A DNA stretch of 64,000 bases from Lactococcus termiticola. Lineage in GTDB: Bacteria > Bacillota > Bacilli > Lactobacillales > Streptococcaceae. The stretch's first letter is position 1; each line of letters starts with the position of its first letter. The translations under genes were made by a program, and so were the position numbers. The DNA is taken from assembly GCF_003116835.1 (NCBI RefSeq), contig NZ_BFFO01000004.1:1-64000 (forward strand). The letters are read 5' to 3'. The notes beneath the pieces are model-generated. The model was not told the origin of the DNA. It searched no databases and worked only from the letters and a program-made list of their open reading frames with translations. Positions 55,228 through 63,846 of the stretch are shown in pieces.

Positions 55228-55376
55228 AGTGGAGTGGAAGAAATCTGCCCGATTGGCCGTGAAAATTGGCAAATTGGGAGACCCGTAGGGGCTCACGATT
55301 TAGCAATGGAACGGCGTAGCCGTTCGCTTGTGGCCACACGGTCAATCGGGCAGATTTCTGGAACGAAACGGACCCA
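55228..55376 (+). repeat. Family 1 three-way-junction repeat, copy B
   Basis: The left flank is GAGTGGAGTGG. Outer arm AGAAATCTGCCCGATTG (55239-55255) pairs perfectly with 55343-55359, extended by CCGTG / CACGG. Hairpin 2 is GAACGGC / GCCGTTC. The right flank is GGAACGAAACGGACCC. It is head to head with copy F and lies about 50 nt upstream of veg. Confidence 0.8.
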
Positions 55377-55428
55377 AAGAGCAGAAACCCCAACCAAATT
55401 CTTCAAAAAGAAGAGAAAGAGGTAAAAA

Positions 55429-55689
55429 TTGGATAATCAAAATCAAGAAGTAGGAAAAATCGTCGATATTCGTGAACAAGTGCAGGCTCACTTGGGTCAA
55501 ACGATTGAAATCACATCGCAATTTGGCCGTAAGCGGGAAAACCGTCATAAGGTCAATTTGATTGAAGCCTATGCCACGCACTTTGTCATCGAAAATATCC
55601 CCCTGCGTGGCCCTAAGACTACTGAGTCTTACCAGTACGCTGATATTTTGACACAGACCATTTTGATTCACTACCCTGACCACAAATAA
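55429..55689 (+). CDS. veg: Veg family protein
   Basis: This is an 86-residue protein similar to Bacillus Veg (DUF1021), a small conserved protein that affects biofilm genes. VQAHLGQTIEITSQFGRKRE and YQYADILTQTILIHY match the N- and C-terminal blocks of the family. The start is TTG, with AAAGAGG 5 nt upstream; no ATG is available in the conserved region. ccrZ follows after 40 nt. Confidence 0.8.
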   Translation: MDNQNQEVGKIVDIREQVQAHLGQTIEITSQFGRKRENRHKVNLIEAYATHFVIENIPLRGPKTTESYQYADILTQTILIHYPDHK

Positions 55690-55729
55690 GTCAATACAAT
55701 TTCACATTCTATAGAAAGGAGGGAGAAGG

Positions 55730-56494
55730 ATGAACTGGGACATGACCCCTATCAAGGGAAGTTCAGGCAATGCCTACTCAGCCAGAGTAGACAAGGAACG
55801 CCTCTTCATTAAAAAGAACGGCAACCCCTTCCTGGCATCCATCGTCATGGAAGGCATCACGCCACGTGTCCTCTGGACCAGCCGGACCATCGAGGGCGAT
55901 ACGCTCTCAGCCCAGCCCTGGATTTCTGGTCATACATTGAGCCCAGACGACATGACGGACACCCAGATCAACGTCATCCTCTCCCACCTCCACCGCTCCC
56001 ACAAGCTGGTCGAGTCTTATAAGAAAATGGGAAGTCAGCTGGTCACGCCGGCTGTACTCCTTGAGCAGGCGGAAAATTCCGTCGACTTGCTCAAGACCAA
56101 TTCTTACCTGACCAAGGTCATCGCAGAGCTCAAGGCCAGTATCCCTGAGCTCAAAGAAGATGAGATTCGTGTCGTCCATGGCGATGTCAACCACAAGAAC
56201 TGGATGCTTGAAGACAAGACCCAAAAGCTTTATCTAGTCGACTGGGACACGGTCTTCTTGAGCGACCCCTGTGTCGACATTGCCCATATTCTGAGCCACT
56301 ATATCAAACCTTCTGACTGGAAGGCCTGGCTCCAGTATTCTGGCTATGTCCCGACGGATAAGCTGATGGAGAAGATTGCCTGGTATGGGAAATTGAGCTT
56401 CCTACGTCAGATTGCTGTGGACGCAGGCCATGGTGACTTAAAAAATGTGAATGAAGAAATCCTGGCTCTTCGAGCCTTCAACGATTTATTCTAG
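55730..56494 (+). CDS. ccrZ: Cell cycle regulator CcrZ (phosphotransferase-like)
   Basis: This is a 254-residue protein with the choline-kinase-like fold. The catalytic loop VHGDVNHKNWMLED (about residue 148) and VDWDTVFLSDPCVDIAHIL (DxD metal site, about residue 171) are intact. The gene is next to trmB, as is ccrZ in streptococci, where CcrZ couples division to DnaA-driven replication initiation and phosphorylates ribose-type nucleosides. The RBS AAAGGAGGGAG is strong. Confidence 0.87.
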   Translation: MNWDMTPIKGSSGNAYSARVDKERLFIKKNGNPFLASIVMEGITPRVLWTSRTIEGDTLSAQPWISGHTLSPDDMTDTQINVILSHLHRSHKLVESYKKMGSQLVTPAVLLEQAENSVDLLKTNSYLTKVIAELKASIPELKEDEIRVVHGDVNHKNWMLEDKTQKLYLVDWDTVFLSDPCVDIAHILSHYIKPSDWKAWLQYSGYVPTDKLMEKIAWYGKLSFLRQIAVDAGHGDLKNVNEEILALRAFNDLF

Positions 56495-56542
56495 GAATGT
56501 AGAGAGGGCGACCTCTCCTTTTCGCTATTAAAAAGGAAGTTT

Positions 56543-57193
56543 ATGCGCGTAAGAAATCGTAAAGGAGCAGCAGAGCTCCTCGAGCAAAATCAACAAATCG
56601 TCGTCCAAAATCCGACCGATTTCAAGGGGAAATGGGCTGAGCGTTTTGGCAATGATCATCCCATCCATATCGAGGTCGGATGCGGAAAAGGTGGCTTTAT
56701 TACCGGCATGGCAGAAAAGCACCCAGATATCAACTACATCGCCATTGACATGCAACTCTCCGTCCTGTCCTATGCCCTTGACAAGGCCATAGAAGCAGGC
56801 CTGCCCAATGTCCAGATGATGCTGGTCGATGGCTCTCAGCTAACCGAATACTTTGCTCCAGGCGAGGTGGACTTGGTCTACCTGAACTTTTCAGACCCTT
56901 GGCCAAAGACTCGCCACGAAAAACGTCGTCTGACCCATGCCAACTTCCTCAAGACCTACCAGGAAATCTTGCCATCTGAGGGTCAGGTCCACTTTAAGAC
57001 GGACAACCGGGGCCTCTTTGAGTATTCACTGGCCAGTATGAGCCAATACGGCATGACCCTGCAAAAGGTCTGGCTGGACCTTCACAAAGACGAAGCTTTT
57101 GCTGAAGAAAACGTCATGACCGAATACGAAATGAAATTTTCTAAAAAAGGCCAGGTCATCTACCGGCTCGAGGCCCAATTCCCTAAAAAATAA
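56543..57193 (+). CDS. trmB: tRNA (guanine-N7-)-methyltransferase
   Basis: This 216-residue enzyme makes m7G46 in tRNA using SAM. The SAM motif [16 protein letters not shown] and the [15 protein letters not shown] block, which contains catalytic and tRNA-binding residues, are diagnostic. The RBS AAGGAAG is well placed. It is the second gene of the ccrZ-trmB pair, with nrdR 10 nt downstream. Confidence 0.96.
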   Translation: MRVRNRKGAAELLEQNQQIVVQNPTDFKGKWAERFGNDHPIHIEVGCGKGGFITGMAEKHPDINYIAIDMQLSVLSYALDKAIEAGLPNVQMMLVDGSQLTEYFAPGEVDLVYLNFSDPWPKTRHEKRRLTHANFLKTYQEILPSEGQVHFKTDNRGLFEYSLASMSQYGMTLQKVWLDLHKDEAFAEENVMTEYEMKFSKKGQVIYRLEAQFPKK

Positions 57194-57203
57194 GGAGAAT
57201 GCC

Positions 57204-57650
57204 ATGAAATGTCCAAAATGCCAATCTGAACATTCTAAAGTCGTCGACTCACGCCAGGCAGAGGATGCCATCCGTCGCAGACGTGTCTGTGAAGAATGTG
57301 GCAACCGTTTTACCACCTTTGAACGCATCGAACAAATGCCGATTTTGGTCATCAAGAAGGATGACAAGCGGGAGCCTTTCAGCCGGCAGAAAATCATCGA
57401 CGGCCTGGTCCGCTCGGCCTACAAACGGCCGGTCTCATCTGAAGACATCGAATCTGTGACCAATAAAATCGAGCAACGAATCCGCCAGCTCGATAGTAAC
57501 GAGGTCGAAAGCGAGACCATCGGCGAGCTGGTCATGGAAGAACTGGCCGGCATTGATGACATTACCTATGTCCGCTTTGCCAGCGTCTACCGTTCATTTA
57601 AGGACGTCCAGGAGTTGGAAGAGCTTCTGAAAAACATTACCAAGAAATAG
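57204..57650 (+). CDS. nrdR: Transcriptional repressor NrdR
   Basis: This 148-residue repressor controls ribonucleotide reductase genes. The N-terminal zinc ribbon (CPKC at 3-6 and [15 protein letters not shown] at about 31) is complete. The ATP-cone domain follows ([29 protein letters not shown]). It leads into the dnaB-dnaI replication genes, the usual Firmicute arrangement. Confidence 0.97.
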   Translation: MKCPKCQSEHSKVVDSRQAEDAIRRRRVCEECGNRFTTFERIEQMPILVIKKDDKREPFSRQKIIDGLVRSAYKRPVSSEDIESVTNKIEQRIRQLDSNEVESETIGELVMEELAGIDDITYVRFASVYRSFKDVQELEELLKNITKK

Positions 57651-57671
57651 AAATAGTGAGTAGATAAGACT

Positions 57672-58850
57672 ATGCGAGCAGGAGATCAATTTCATATTGT
57701 GAATCGAGGAAAGGTCAGCTTTGATGCCGACGCTTTTAGCCTGCTCTATTTGCCGATTATCGGCAAGGATGCCTATGTGGTCTACCAGCTCTTGCGGACC
57801 TTTTATCAGGGCCGGATTATGGACCTGCTGGACTATCTCGACTGCAGTGTCAATGACTTTGAAGAGGCGACTGAACGTCTCTCTGCTATTGGCCTGATTA
57901 GGATTGCTGAAGATGGGGGCGATGAGTTCTATATCGAGCTGATGAGCCCGCTGGCCTTTGACGACTTTATGGCCGATGACTTTTATAAGCAGCTACTGGC
58001 CTATTATATCGGCGAGCAGAAGGTCTCAGCCCTCAGCTTCAGAGAAGAGCTCAAGGGCCAGGAGATTTCTAAAAAATTCTCAGATGTTTATCCGGTCCAA
58101 TTTGACAAGGGGCCAAGTATCCGGGCCTCAAGAAGCAATTTTGACCTCTACAATTTCAAGAAAATCATGCGGGACCGGAGCATCCGCTTTAATGATGAAG
58201 GGGCTGACACGCTCAGTATCGTCAGCATGGCTGATAAATTTGGCCTCGACTGGTTTGAGCTTTTTACACTGGCGACTGAAAACTTAAACGAGGATCAGAC
58301 CATCAATACCAGTAGGATGCTGGACAAGCTCTCTGTTAAGGCTTCAGGCCAGGCCAAGACGACGGATTTGACCGTCACCGAGCGGGAAATCATCCGAACG
58401 GCCAAGGCTCACAAGCCAGAAGACTTCTTGCTCCGTCTGAAGAAGCAAAAGAATACCAGCATCACAGACGATGAGAAGCACCTTCTGGTGGATCTGGGCA
58501 AGTTTAACATCAGTCCAGAAGTTCAGAATCTGATTTTCTATTATTATTTAGCCGTCCAACAAAAGGCCAACATCAACCGAAACCAGGCTCAAAACCTGGC
58601 CAATGACTGGACAGCCAGCAAGATTTTGACAGCTGAGCAAGCGATTGAGCGGATTAGAAGTTGGGGAGCTCAGCAAAAAGAGAAGCAGGCGAAGCAACTA
58701 CAAACGAAGCCTGCATTTGCTCAAAAGCAAGTTAAGAAAGCCCCCGAATGGTCAAATAGCAACTATGTGAATCAGACCACTGCCGAAGAGCAGGCTGAGC
58801 TTGACCGTATCCGTGAGGAAGCCCTCAGGAAAATTGAAGGAGACAAGTAA
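57672..58850 (+). CDS. Replication initiation and membrane attachment protein (Bacillus DnaB type)
   Basis: This 392-residue protein belongs to the DnaB/DnaD family of Firmicutes; it is distinct from the helicase at 53569. Two DnaD-like regions are seen: an N-terminal winged-helix part (about 1-120) and a C-terminal region with FYYYLAVQQKANINRN and NLANDWTASKILTAEQAIE (about 295-325). The last 60 residues are Gln/Lys/Glu-rich. It helps place the helicase at oriC together with DnaI. It ends exactly where dnaI begins. Confidence 0.9.
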   Translation: MRAGDQFHIVNRGKVSFDADAFSLLYLPIIGKDAYVVYQLLRTFYQGRIMDLLDYLDCSVNDFEEATERLSAIGLIRIAEDGGDEFYIELMSPLAFDDFMADDFYKQLLAYYIGEQKVSALSFREELKGQEISKKFSDVYPVQFDKGPSIRASRSNFDLYNFKKIMRDRSIRFNDEGADTLSIVSMADKFGLDWFELFTLATENLNEDQTINTSRMLDKLSVKASGQAKTTDLTVTEREIIRTAKAHKPEDFLLRLKKQKNTSITDDEKHLLVDLGKFNISPEVQNLIFYYYLAVQQKANINRNQAQNLANDWTASKILTAEQAIERIRSWGAQQKEKQAKQLQTKPAFAQKQVKKAPEWSNSNYVNQTTAEEQAELDRIREEALRKIEGDK

Positions 58851-59732
58851 ATGGAGTCAATTGGTGAAATCCTAAAAAAACGTGGCGATATCAAGCAGCA
58901 ATTTGATGGCCTCGTTGCTGAAACTTTGGCTCATCCAGAAGTAAAGGCTTTTATAGCAGAACATAAGCTAAGTACAGATGAGATTCAACGCTCTTATTCT
59001 AAATTTTATGAATATGTCAAAGCTAAAGCTGCTTTTGATGCTGGTGAAGATTCAGCAACATCAGGCTATGAACCAAAGCTTGTTATGAATCAAGGCTATG
59101 CGGATGTCTCTTATAAGACGACAGCTGAACTGGCAGCACTTCAAGAAAATCAATCGCAGCGGCGGCGCGTTCAAGTCATCGGCTTACCAAAGACGATGAA
59201 AGATGTGCGATGGAAGGATGTCCTTCTGGACGATAAGTCTCGGATAGAGGTTTATCAAGCGATTTCCAATTTTATTGCGGAGCCAAAAACAGAAAAAGGC
59301 CTGTATGTCTACGGAGATTTTGGGACAGGAAAGTCTTATATGATGGCTGCCATGGCGACAGAGCTTGCTAAAAAAGGCATTACCACAACACTGATTCACT
59401 ACCCAACCTTTGTTCTTGGAAATAATTTTGATACGGTTATTGAACGAGCTGAAGAAGTTAAGCGTGCTGAGGTCTTAGTCCTTGATGACATCGGTGGGGA
59501 AACCAACAATGCTTGGATTCGTGACTCGATTCTTCAAGTTATCCTTCAACATCGTATGCAAGAAGACTTACCAACTTTCTTCACATCAAATCTTTCGATG
59601 GAAGATCTTACACAGCACCTTGCTGAAACCAAGCGTCAAGAAGATATATGGCCTGCACAGCGTGTTATGGAACGAATCAAATACTTGGCTCGTGAACTTA
59701 GACTAGAAGGAGGCAATCGCCGACATGGATAA
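58851..59732 (+). CDS. dnaI: Primosomal protein DnaI (helicase loader)
   Basis: This is a 293-residue AAA+ loader of the replicative helicase. Walker A GDFGTGKSYMMAAMA is at about residue 155, Walker B VLVLDDIGGETNNAW at about 205, and an arginine-finger region MERIKYLAREL lies near the C-terminus. The N-terminal domain binds the helicase. The gene is visibly AT-richer than its neighbours. The ATG abuts the dnaB-type stop, and its own stop overlaps the nitroreductase gene by 8 nt. Confidence 0.93.
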   Translation: MESIGEILKKRGDIKQQFDGLVAETLAHPEVKAFIAEHKLSTDEIQRSYSKFYEYVKAKAAFDAGEDSATSGYEPKLVMNQGYADVSYKTTAELAALQENQSQRRRVQVIGLPKTMKDVRWKDVLLDDKSRIEVYQAISNFIAEPKTEKGLYVYGDFGTGKSYMMAAMATELAKKGITTTLIHYPTFVLGNNFDTVIERAEEVKRAEVLVLDDIGGETNNAWIRDSILQVILQHRMQEDLPTFFTSNLSMEDLTQHLAETKRQEDIWPAQRVMERIKYLARELRLEGGNRRHG

Positions 59733-60441
59733 TGTGATTGATTTAATGAAAAAACATACTTCTGTTCGTAATTTTACGGAGGAAGTCATTCCCGATGAGG
59801 TCATCAAAGACCTGATTGAGGCGGGACGAGCCGCTTCAAACTGGAAGAATTTCCAGTCTTACTCAATCATCGTCGTCAAGAGCAAAGAGCAAAAAGAGGC
59901 GATTTACGAGCACCAGCCTCAGAAGTCGATTATTAATAGTTCGCACTATCTCGTCTTTGTTGGCGACCTCAAGCGGGCGGAGACGGCGGTCACAATGAAC
60001 GGTGGGGATTTCCAGCCAGCTGGTGTAGAGTCTCTGCTTATCAGCTCGATTGATGCGGCTTTGGCTGCTGAAAATATTTTGGTCGCAGCGGAAAGCCTGG
60101 GTTACGGCGGTGTTATGGTCGGCTTGATTCGTGACCAGTCGGCTGAAATCTCAGATGTGATGGGCCTGCCAGACTATACCTACCCGCTCTTTGGCATTGC
60201 CCTAGGTAAGCCAGCCCGACTCAATGAAGTCAAGCCCCGTCTGCCTTATGAGACGGTCGTCTTTCCTGAGAAATATGTCGTCCAAGATGAAGAAGTCATC
60301 AAGGCTTACGATAAGGTCCAGACTGATTATGCAGGCCAACGTCGTGTCGACTCCACCTGGTCAGAACGCATGGTCAGCCAATGGGGACAGCCTGAGCTCA
60401 AGAGCTCAACAGAAAATTTGAAAGCAAAAGGCCTTTTATAA
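59725..60441 (+). CDS. NADPH-dependent nitroreductase/FMN oxidoreductase
   Basis: This is a 238-residue flavoprotein of the nitroreductase superfamily (NfsA/FRP-like). KKHTSVRNFTEE and the FMN-binding AGRAASNWKNFQSYSIIVV are typical, as are SLGYGGVMVGLIR and PLFGIALGKPA. It reduces flavins, quinones or nitro compounds; the substrate is unknown. It overlaps dnaI by 8 nt. Its stop lies inside the perfect palindrome GCCTTTTATAAAAGGC (60431-60446). Confidence 0.88.
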   Translation: MDNVIDLMKKHTSVRNFTEEVIPDEVIKDLIEAGRAASNWKNFQSYSIIVVKSKEQKEAIYEHQPQKSIINSSHYLVFVGDLKRAETAVTMNGGDFQPAGVESLLISSIDAALAAENILVAAESLGYGGVMVGLIRDQSAEISDVMGLPDYTYPLFGIALGKPARLNEVKPRLPYETVVFPEKYVVQDEEVIKAYDKVQTDYAGQRRVDSTWSERMVSQWGQPELKSSTENLKAKGLL

Positions 60442-60465
60442 AAGGCTTCAGTCTGCTGTATTGGT

Positions 60466-60612
60466 TCGTTCCGTTTCAGCCTTTCGGCTAAATTGCTGTG
60501 GGGCCCGCAAGCAGACCGCTTTGCGGTCTCATTGCTAAATTTGGAGACTTTAGGCTCCAAATTTGCCTTATGCCACGGCAATTTATCCAAAAGGCTGGAA
60601 CTCCACTCGTGC
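60466..60612 (-). repeat. Family 1 three-way-junction repeat, copy D (reverse)
   Basis: The outer arms at 60478-60501 and 60573-60596 pair over 24 bp with two mismatches and one G-U. The inner hairpins are AGACCGC / GCGGTCT and TTTGGAG / CTCCAAA. Its ACTCCACTCG end faces copy C, about 40 nt away. Confidence 0.78.
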
Positions 60613-60648
60613 CTAAAATCTTAAACCTTTTATAGGTTGGGAAGGAAT

Positions 60649-60790
60649 GAGTGGAGCGGAAGGAATCTGAATGATTTACTATGAAAAAGGCAAATGGCGA
60701 GACCGAAGGGCTCGACATTTAGCAATGAAAGCGAAGCTTTGCTTGCGGCCCATAGTAAATCATTCAGATTCCTGTAGCGAAACGGACCCC
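60649..60790 (+). repeat. Family 1 three-way-junction repeat, copy C
   Basis: Outer arm AGGAATCTGAATGATTTAC (60661 onward, 23 bp) pairs perfectly with 60751-60773. The inner hairpins are CGAGACC / GGGCTCG and AAAGC / GCTTT, enclosed by GCAA / TTGC. The right flank is AGCGAAACGGACCCC. It is head to head with copy D, directly upstream of der. Confidence 0.82.
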
Positions 60791-60816
60791 AATCCAGAAG
60801 ACTAGAAAGTAACACT

Positions 60817-62127
60817 ATGACACTACCAACTATTGCCATCGTCGGCCGACCTAATGTCGGAAAATCGACGATTTTCAACCGGATTGCCGGTGAACGGATT
60901 TCCATTGTCGAAGACACGCCTGGCGTGACCCGTGACCGGATCTATGCCCAGGGCGAATGGCTCACTCGCAAATTCAATATCATTGACACTGGAGGGATTG
61001 AGCTTTCTGACGAGCCCTTCATGACTGAAATCCGTGCCCAGGCAGAGATTGCCATGGAAGAAGCCGATGTCATCGTTGCTGTTGTCGACGGGGAAACCGG
61101 CATTACTGATGCTGACGAGGCCGTCGCACAAATTCTCTATCGGACCGATAAGCCCGTTATTCTTGTGGTTAACAAGGTCGATAATCCAGAGCGACGGATG
61201 GAAATCTTTGATTTCTATAGCCTGGGTCTTGGTGACCCTTATCCCGTCTCTGCCGTTCATGGCCTGGGGACCGGTGACCTGCTTGATGCTATCGTCAAAG
61301 AGCTTCCGATGATCGAAGAGGAAGACGATGAGGATGTGATTAAATTCAGCTTGATTGGCCGTCCTAATGTCGGCAAGTCTTCCCTGATTAACGCCATCCT
61401 CGGCGAAGAGCGGGTCATCGCCTCACCGATTGCTGGGACGACGCGTGACGCCATTGACACCCACTTTACAGACGAGACCGGCCAAGAGTTTGTCATGATT
61501 GACACGGCCGGAATGCGTAAATCTGGGAAAATCTATGAGAATACTGAAAAGTACTCTGTCATGCGTGCCATGCGTGCCATTGACCGATCAGATATTGTTT
61601 TGATGGTCATCAATGCTGAAGAAGGCATCCGGGAATACGACAAGCGTATCGCTGGCTTTGCCCACGAAGCAGGTAAAGGCATCATCATCGTTGTCAATAA
61701 ATGGGATACCCTCGACAAGGACAATAAGACTATGCAGCAATGGGAAGAAGACATCCGCTGGGAATTTAAGTACCTGGACTATGCCCCTATCATGTATGTC
61801 TCAGCCAAGACCGGCCAACGCCTCGGCAAAATCCCTGATAAAATCAAGGAAATCTCTGCCAGCCAGAAACTCCGGATTACCAGCTCTGTCTTGAACGACG
61901 TCATCATGGACGCCGTCGCTATCAACCCGACACCGACCGACAAGGGCAAACGCCTGAAAATATTTTATGCGACCCAAGTGGCCATCCAGCCACCGACCTT
62001 CGTCGTCTTTGTTAATGAAGAAGAGCTCATGCACTTTTCATACATGCGTTTCCTTGAAAATCAAATCCGTAAGGCCTTTGTCTTTGAAGGAACCCCAATT
62101 CACATGATTGCTAGAAAGCGGAAATAA
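60817..62127 (+). CDS. der: Ribosome biogenesis GTPase Der
   Basis: This is a 436-residue double GTPase needed for 50S assembly. G1 motifs GRPNVGKS occur at residues 8-15 and about 179-186, NKVD and NKWD at about 120 and 290, and a C-terminal KH-like domain closes the protein. The RBS is weak (AGAAAG). The gene follows the repeat pair D-C and touches the acetyltransferase gene directly. nrdR-dnaB-dnaI-der order matches streptococci apart from the inserted nitroreductase and repeats. Confidence 0.97.
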   Translation: MTLPTIAIVGRPNVGKSTIFNRIAGERISIVEDTPGVTRDRIYAQGEWLTRKFNIIDTGGIELSDEPFMTEIRAQAEIAMEEADVIVAVVDGETGITDADEAVAQILYRTDKPVILVVNKVDNPERRMEIFDFYSLGLGDPYPVSAVHGLGTGDLLDAIVKELPMIEEEDDEDVIKFSLIGRPNVGKSSLINAILGEERVIASPIAGTTRDAIDTHFTDETGQEFVMIDTAGMRKSGKIYENTEKYSVMRAMRAIDRSDIVLMVINAEEGIREYDKRIAGFAHEAGKGIIIVVNKWDTLDKDNKTMQQWEEDIRWEFKYLDYAPIMYVSAKTGQRLGKIPDKIKEISASQKLRITSSVLNDVIMDAVAINPTPTDKGKRLKIFYATQVAIQPPTFVVFVNEEELMHFSYMRFLENQIRKAFVFEGTPIHMIARKRK

Positions 62128-62718
62128 ATGGAATTCAGACTCGCCAGGCCAGAAGATGCAGCAGAACTGTTGGCCATCTACAAGCCCTATGTCGAAAAGA
62201 CGGCGATTACCTTTGAGTACGAGGTCCCAAGTCTCGAAGCATTTGAAGCAAGAATCAAGAGCATTTCAGCTCTTTTTCCTTATATCGTCGCTGTTGATGA
62301 AGAAAGCGGAAAAATCCAAGGTTACGCCTACGCTGGTCGTTATCGTGAACGCAAGGCCTACGACTGGGTCGTTGAACTCTCGATATACCTTGCCGAAGAA
62401 GCCAGAGGAAAAGGCCTTGGTAAGCCCCTATATCACCGCCTCCTCAAGCTCCTGACTGCCCTTAACTATCAGCGTGCCTACGCCTGTATCACCGTCCCTA
62501 ATCCCGGTAGTATCCATTTCCACGAGAAGCTCGGCTTCAGCTTGATTGGCCAATTTAACGGCTCAGGCTACAAGTTTGAGCAGTGGTACGGGATTGCTTG
62601 GATGGAGCTGGTCTTGCAGGAGGAGCAGGTCAAGCCTGTTTTAGGGATTGCTGACTTGGATTGGGATGTGATTGCTAGGATTTTGAGGGATATTGAGAAG
62701 AATAGTATTGAAGATTAG
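62128..62718 (+). CDS. GNAT N-acetyltransferase (phosphinothricin acetyltransferase-like)
   Basis: This is a 196-residue GNAT protein closest in pattern to the Pat/Bar group: IYKPYVEKTAITFEYEVPS at the N-terminus, then GYAYAGRYRERKAYDWVVELSIYL and the acetyl-CoA loop EEARGKGLGKPL at about residue 91, then NPGSIHFHEKLGF. Such enzymes acetylate amines, including phosphinothricin or methionine sulfoximine; the natural substrate is not known. The ATG follows the der stop with no gap. Confidence 0.85.
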   Translation: MEFRLARPEDAAELLAIYKPYVEKTAITFEYEVPSLEAFEARIKSISALFPYIVAVDEESGKIQGYAYAGRYRERKAYDWVVELSIYLAEEARGKGLGKPLYHRLLKLLTALNYQRAYACITVPNPGSIHFHEKLGFSLIGQFNGSGYKFEQWYGIAWMELVLQEEQVKPVLGIADLDWDVIARILRDIEKNSIED

Positions 62719-62912
62719 ATGAGGATTGATGCGGAGTTTTATGAGAATCAATCAGAGGAACAGTTCGCAGAAGGATTGGGCCTAAGTATAGATGACTATA
62801 GGTTTTATCAACAGCATCATGAGTTAATATTAAAGTGTTTGATATCAATCGCTCAGATAACAAAATTCAAGACATGATAGCCCGCTACAAAGAAAAAAAC
62901 AATCTCAAATAA
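62719..62912 (+). pseudogene. Short frameshifted gene after the acetyltransferase
   Basis: The frame from ATG 62719 reads MRIDAEFYENQSEEQFAEGL, then GLSIDDYRFYQQHHELILK. It then loses sense and stops at 62875-62877. In another frame, KVFDINRSDNKIQDMIARYK runs to a stop at 62910-62912. Joined, the two parts give a coherent polypeptide of about 64 residues, suggesting one frameshift near 62830-62838. I recognise no family. Confidence 0.4.
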
Positions 62913-62918
62913 TCAGAC

Positions 62919-63053
62919 AGAGTGGAAGAAATCCCGCCCCAATGCTGTGAAAAAGACAAAAGTCGAGACCGAAAGGGCTCGACTTTTAGCAATGAAAGCG
63001 AAGCTTTGCTTGCGTGTCTCACAGCATTGGGGCGGGATTTCTGGAACGGTCCC
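62919..63053 (+). repeat. Family 1 three-way-junction repeat, copy G
   Basis: The left flank is GAGTGGA. Outer arm 62927-62950 (AGAAATCCCGCCCC...) pairs perfectly with 63019-63042 over 24 bp. Hairpin 1 is GTCGAGACC / GGGCTCGAC with a GAAA loop; hairpin 2 is AAAGC / GCTTT within GCAA / TTGC. The right flank GGAACGG is shortened. Confidence 0.85.
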
Positions 63054-63116
63054 TTTGCATAGAGATACCGCCTAATGTTCGCATTGCTACTTTAGCAGTA
63101 TCTTCTAAGCACCTGG

Positions 63117-63186
63117 AGGCTTGGAGATCTCAGGCCTTCAATGCTCCCCTCGGTCGCATTGCTAACTCAGAGCTCTAATCCAAGCT
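63117..63186. repeat. Family 2 palindromic repeat, copy 2c
   Basis: GGCTTGGA pairs with TCCAAGCT and GAGATCT with AGAGCTC; AATGC / GCATT is at the apex. Read on the minus strand, the apical loop GACCGAGGGGA nearly equals GACCAAGGGGA of copy 2b. Confidence 0.6.
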
Positions 63187-63216
63187 AAAAACCTTGAGCG
63201 AAGCTCAAGGTTTTTT
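63187..63216. terminator. Bidirectional terminator overlapping the TetR stop codon
   Basis: AAAAACCTTGAGC pairs with GCTCAAGGTTTTT around GAA. The stop codon of the leftward TetR gene lies within the stem. Confidence 0.8.
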
Positions 63217-63783
63217 ACTAAGAATCTCAAAAGGTGCCATCTTCATCGCCTCAATAAACTTATCCGCAAAGAGCGACGAAGGCTCAGCCTTATCCGCCAT
63301 CAGCCAGGCTGAGGTAATCCCCATGATCTGCTTGACGATGATCCGGGCCAGAAACTCAGTCGGGACGTTCGAGTTATTCCCCTGGCGTTCGATATAGATG
63401 ACGGCCAGTGGCGTATATTTATCCTCCAAAAACTGAATCCAGTAGGGATCCATCCCCGTATAATACAAGAGCCTCATCCATTCCTTTTTACTATAGAGAA
63501 AGGGAAGAAAGTCCTGCTTGATGAAGTTAATCATGTCTTCTTCAGAACCTTTACCGCAGTCTAAGAAATCCTCAAACATCTGGGTCAAATCTTGCTCGAT
63601 AATCTTGTGGATGTGGTTGAGAATCGCATCCGTGTTCTTGAAATGGTACTTGATGATACTCTCTCGTCTGATGCCGATTTTTTCAGCAATCATCTTGAGG
63701 CTGATACGTTTTCCCTTCTTTTCTTCTGCCAATGAAAAATAGGCATCTATAATCTGTTGCTGCTTCTCCGTTGTAATCTTCAT
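63205..63783 (-). CDS. TetR family transcriptional regulator
   Basis: This is a 192-residue regulator. The N-terminal helix-turn-helix (EKQQQIIDAYFSLAEEKKGKRIS, then MIAEKIGIRRESIIKYHFKNTDAIL) is TetR-like. The C-terminal domain carries the usual Trp-rich helices (EWMRLLYYTGMDPYWIQ). The RBS AGGATATT precedes the ATG on the minus strand. Its target is not in view; the palindrome at 63830-63846 may be its operator. Confidence 0.85.
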   Translation of the reverse strand: MKITTEKQQQIIDAYFSLAEEKKGKRISLKMIAEKIGIRRESIIKYHFKNTDAILNHIHKIIEQDLTQMFEDFLDCGKGSEEDMINFIKQDFLPFLYSKKEWMRLLYYTGMDPYWIQFLEDKYTPLAVIYIERQGNNSNVPTEFLARIIVKQIMGITSAWLMADKAEPSSLFADKFIEAMKMAPFEILSKKP

Positions 63784-63829
63784 AATATCCTAATTTTACC
63801 ACGAATGAAAACCCTCCACAAAAAAAATG

Positions 63830-63846
63830 GGACACACCGTGTGTCC
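63830..63846. promoter_or_regulatory. Perfect palindrome upstream of the TetR gene
   Basis: GGACACAC-C-GTGTGTCC. It could be a TetR operator, or, since the minus strand continues into a T run, a leftward terminator. A second pair, GACACA / TGTGTC, lies just to the right. An extended -10, TGCTATAGT (63951-63959), may serve a rightward gene outside the window; nothing else is seen in 63847-64000. Confidence 0.45.
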
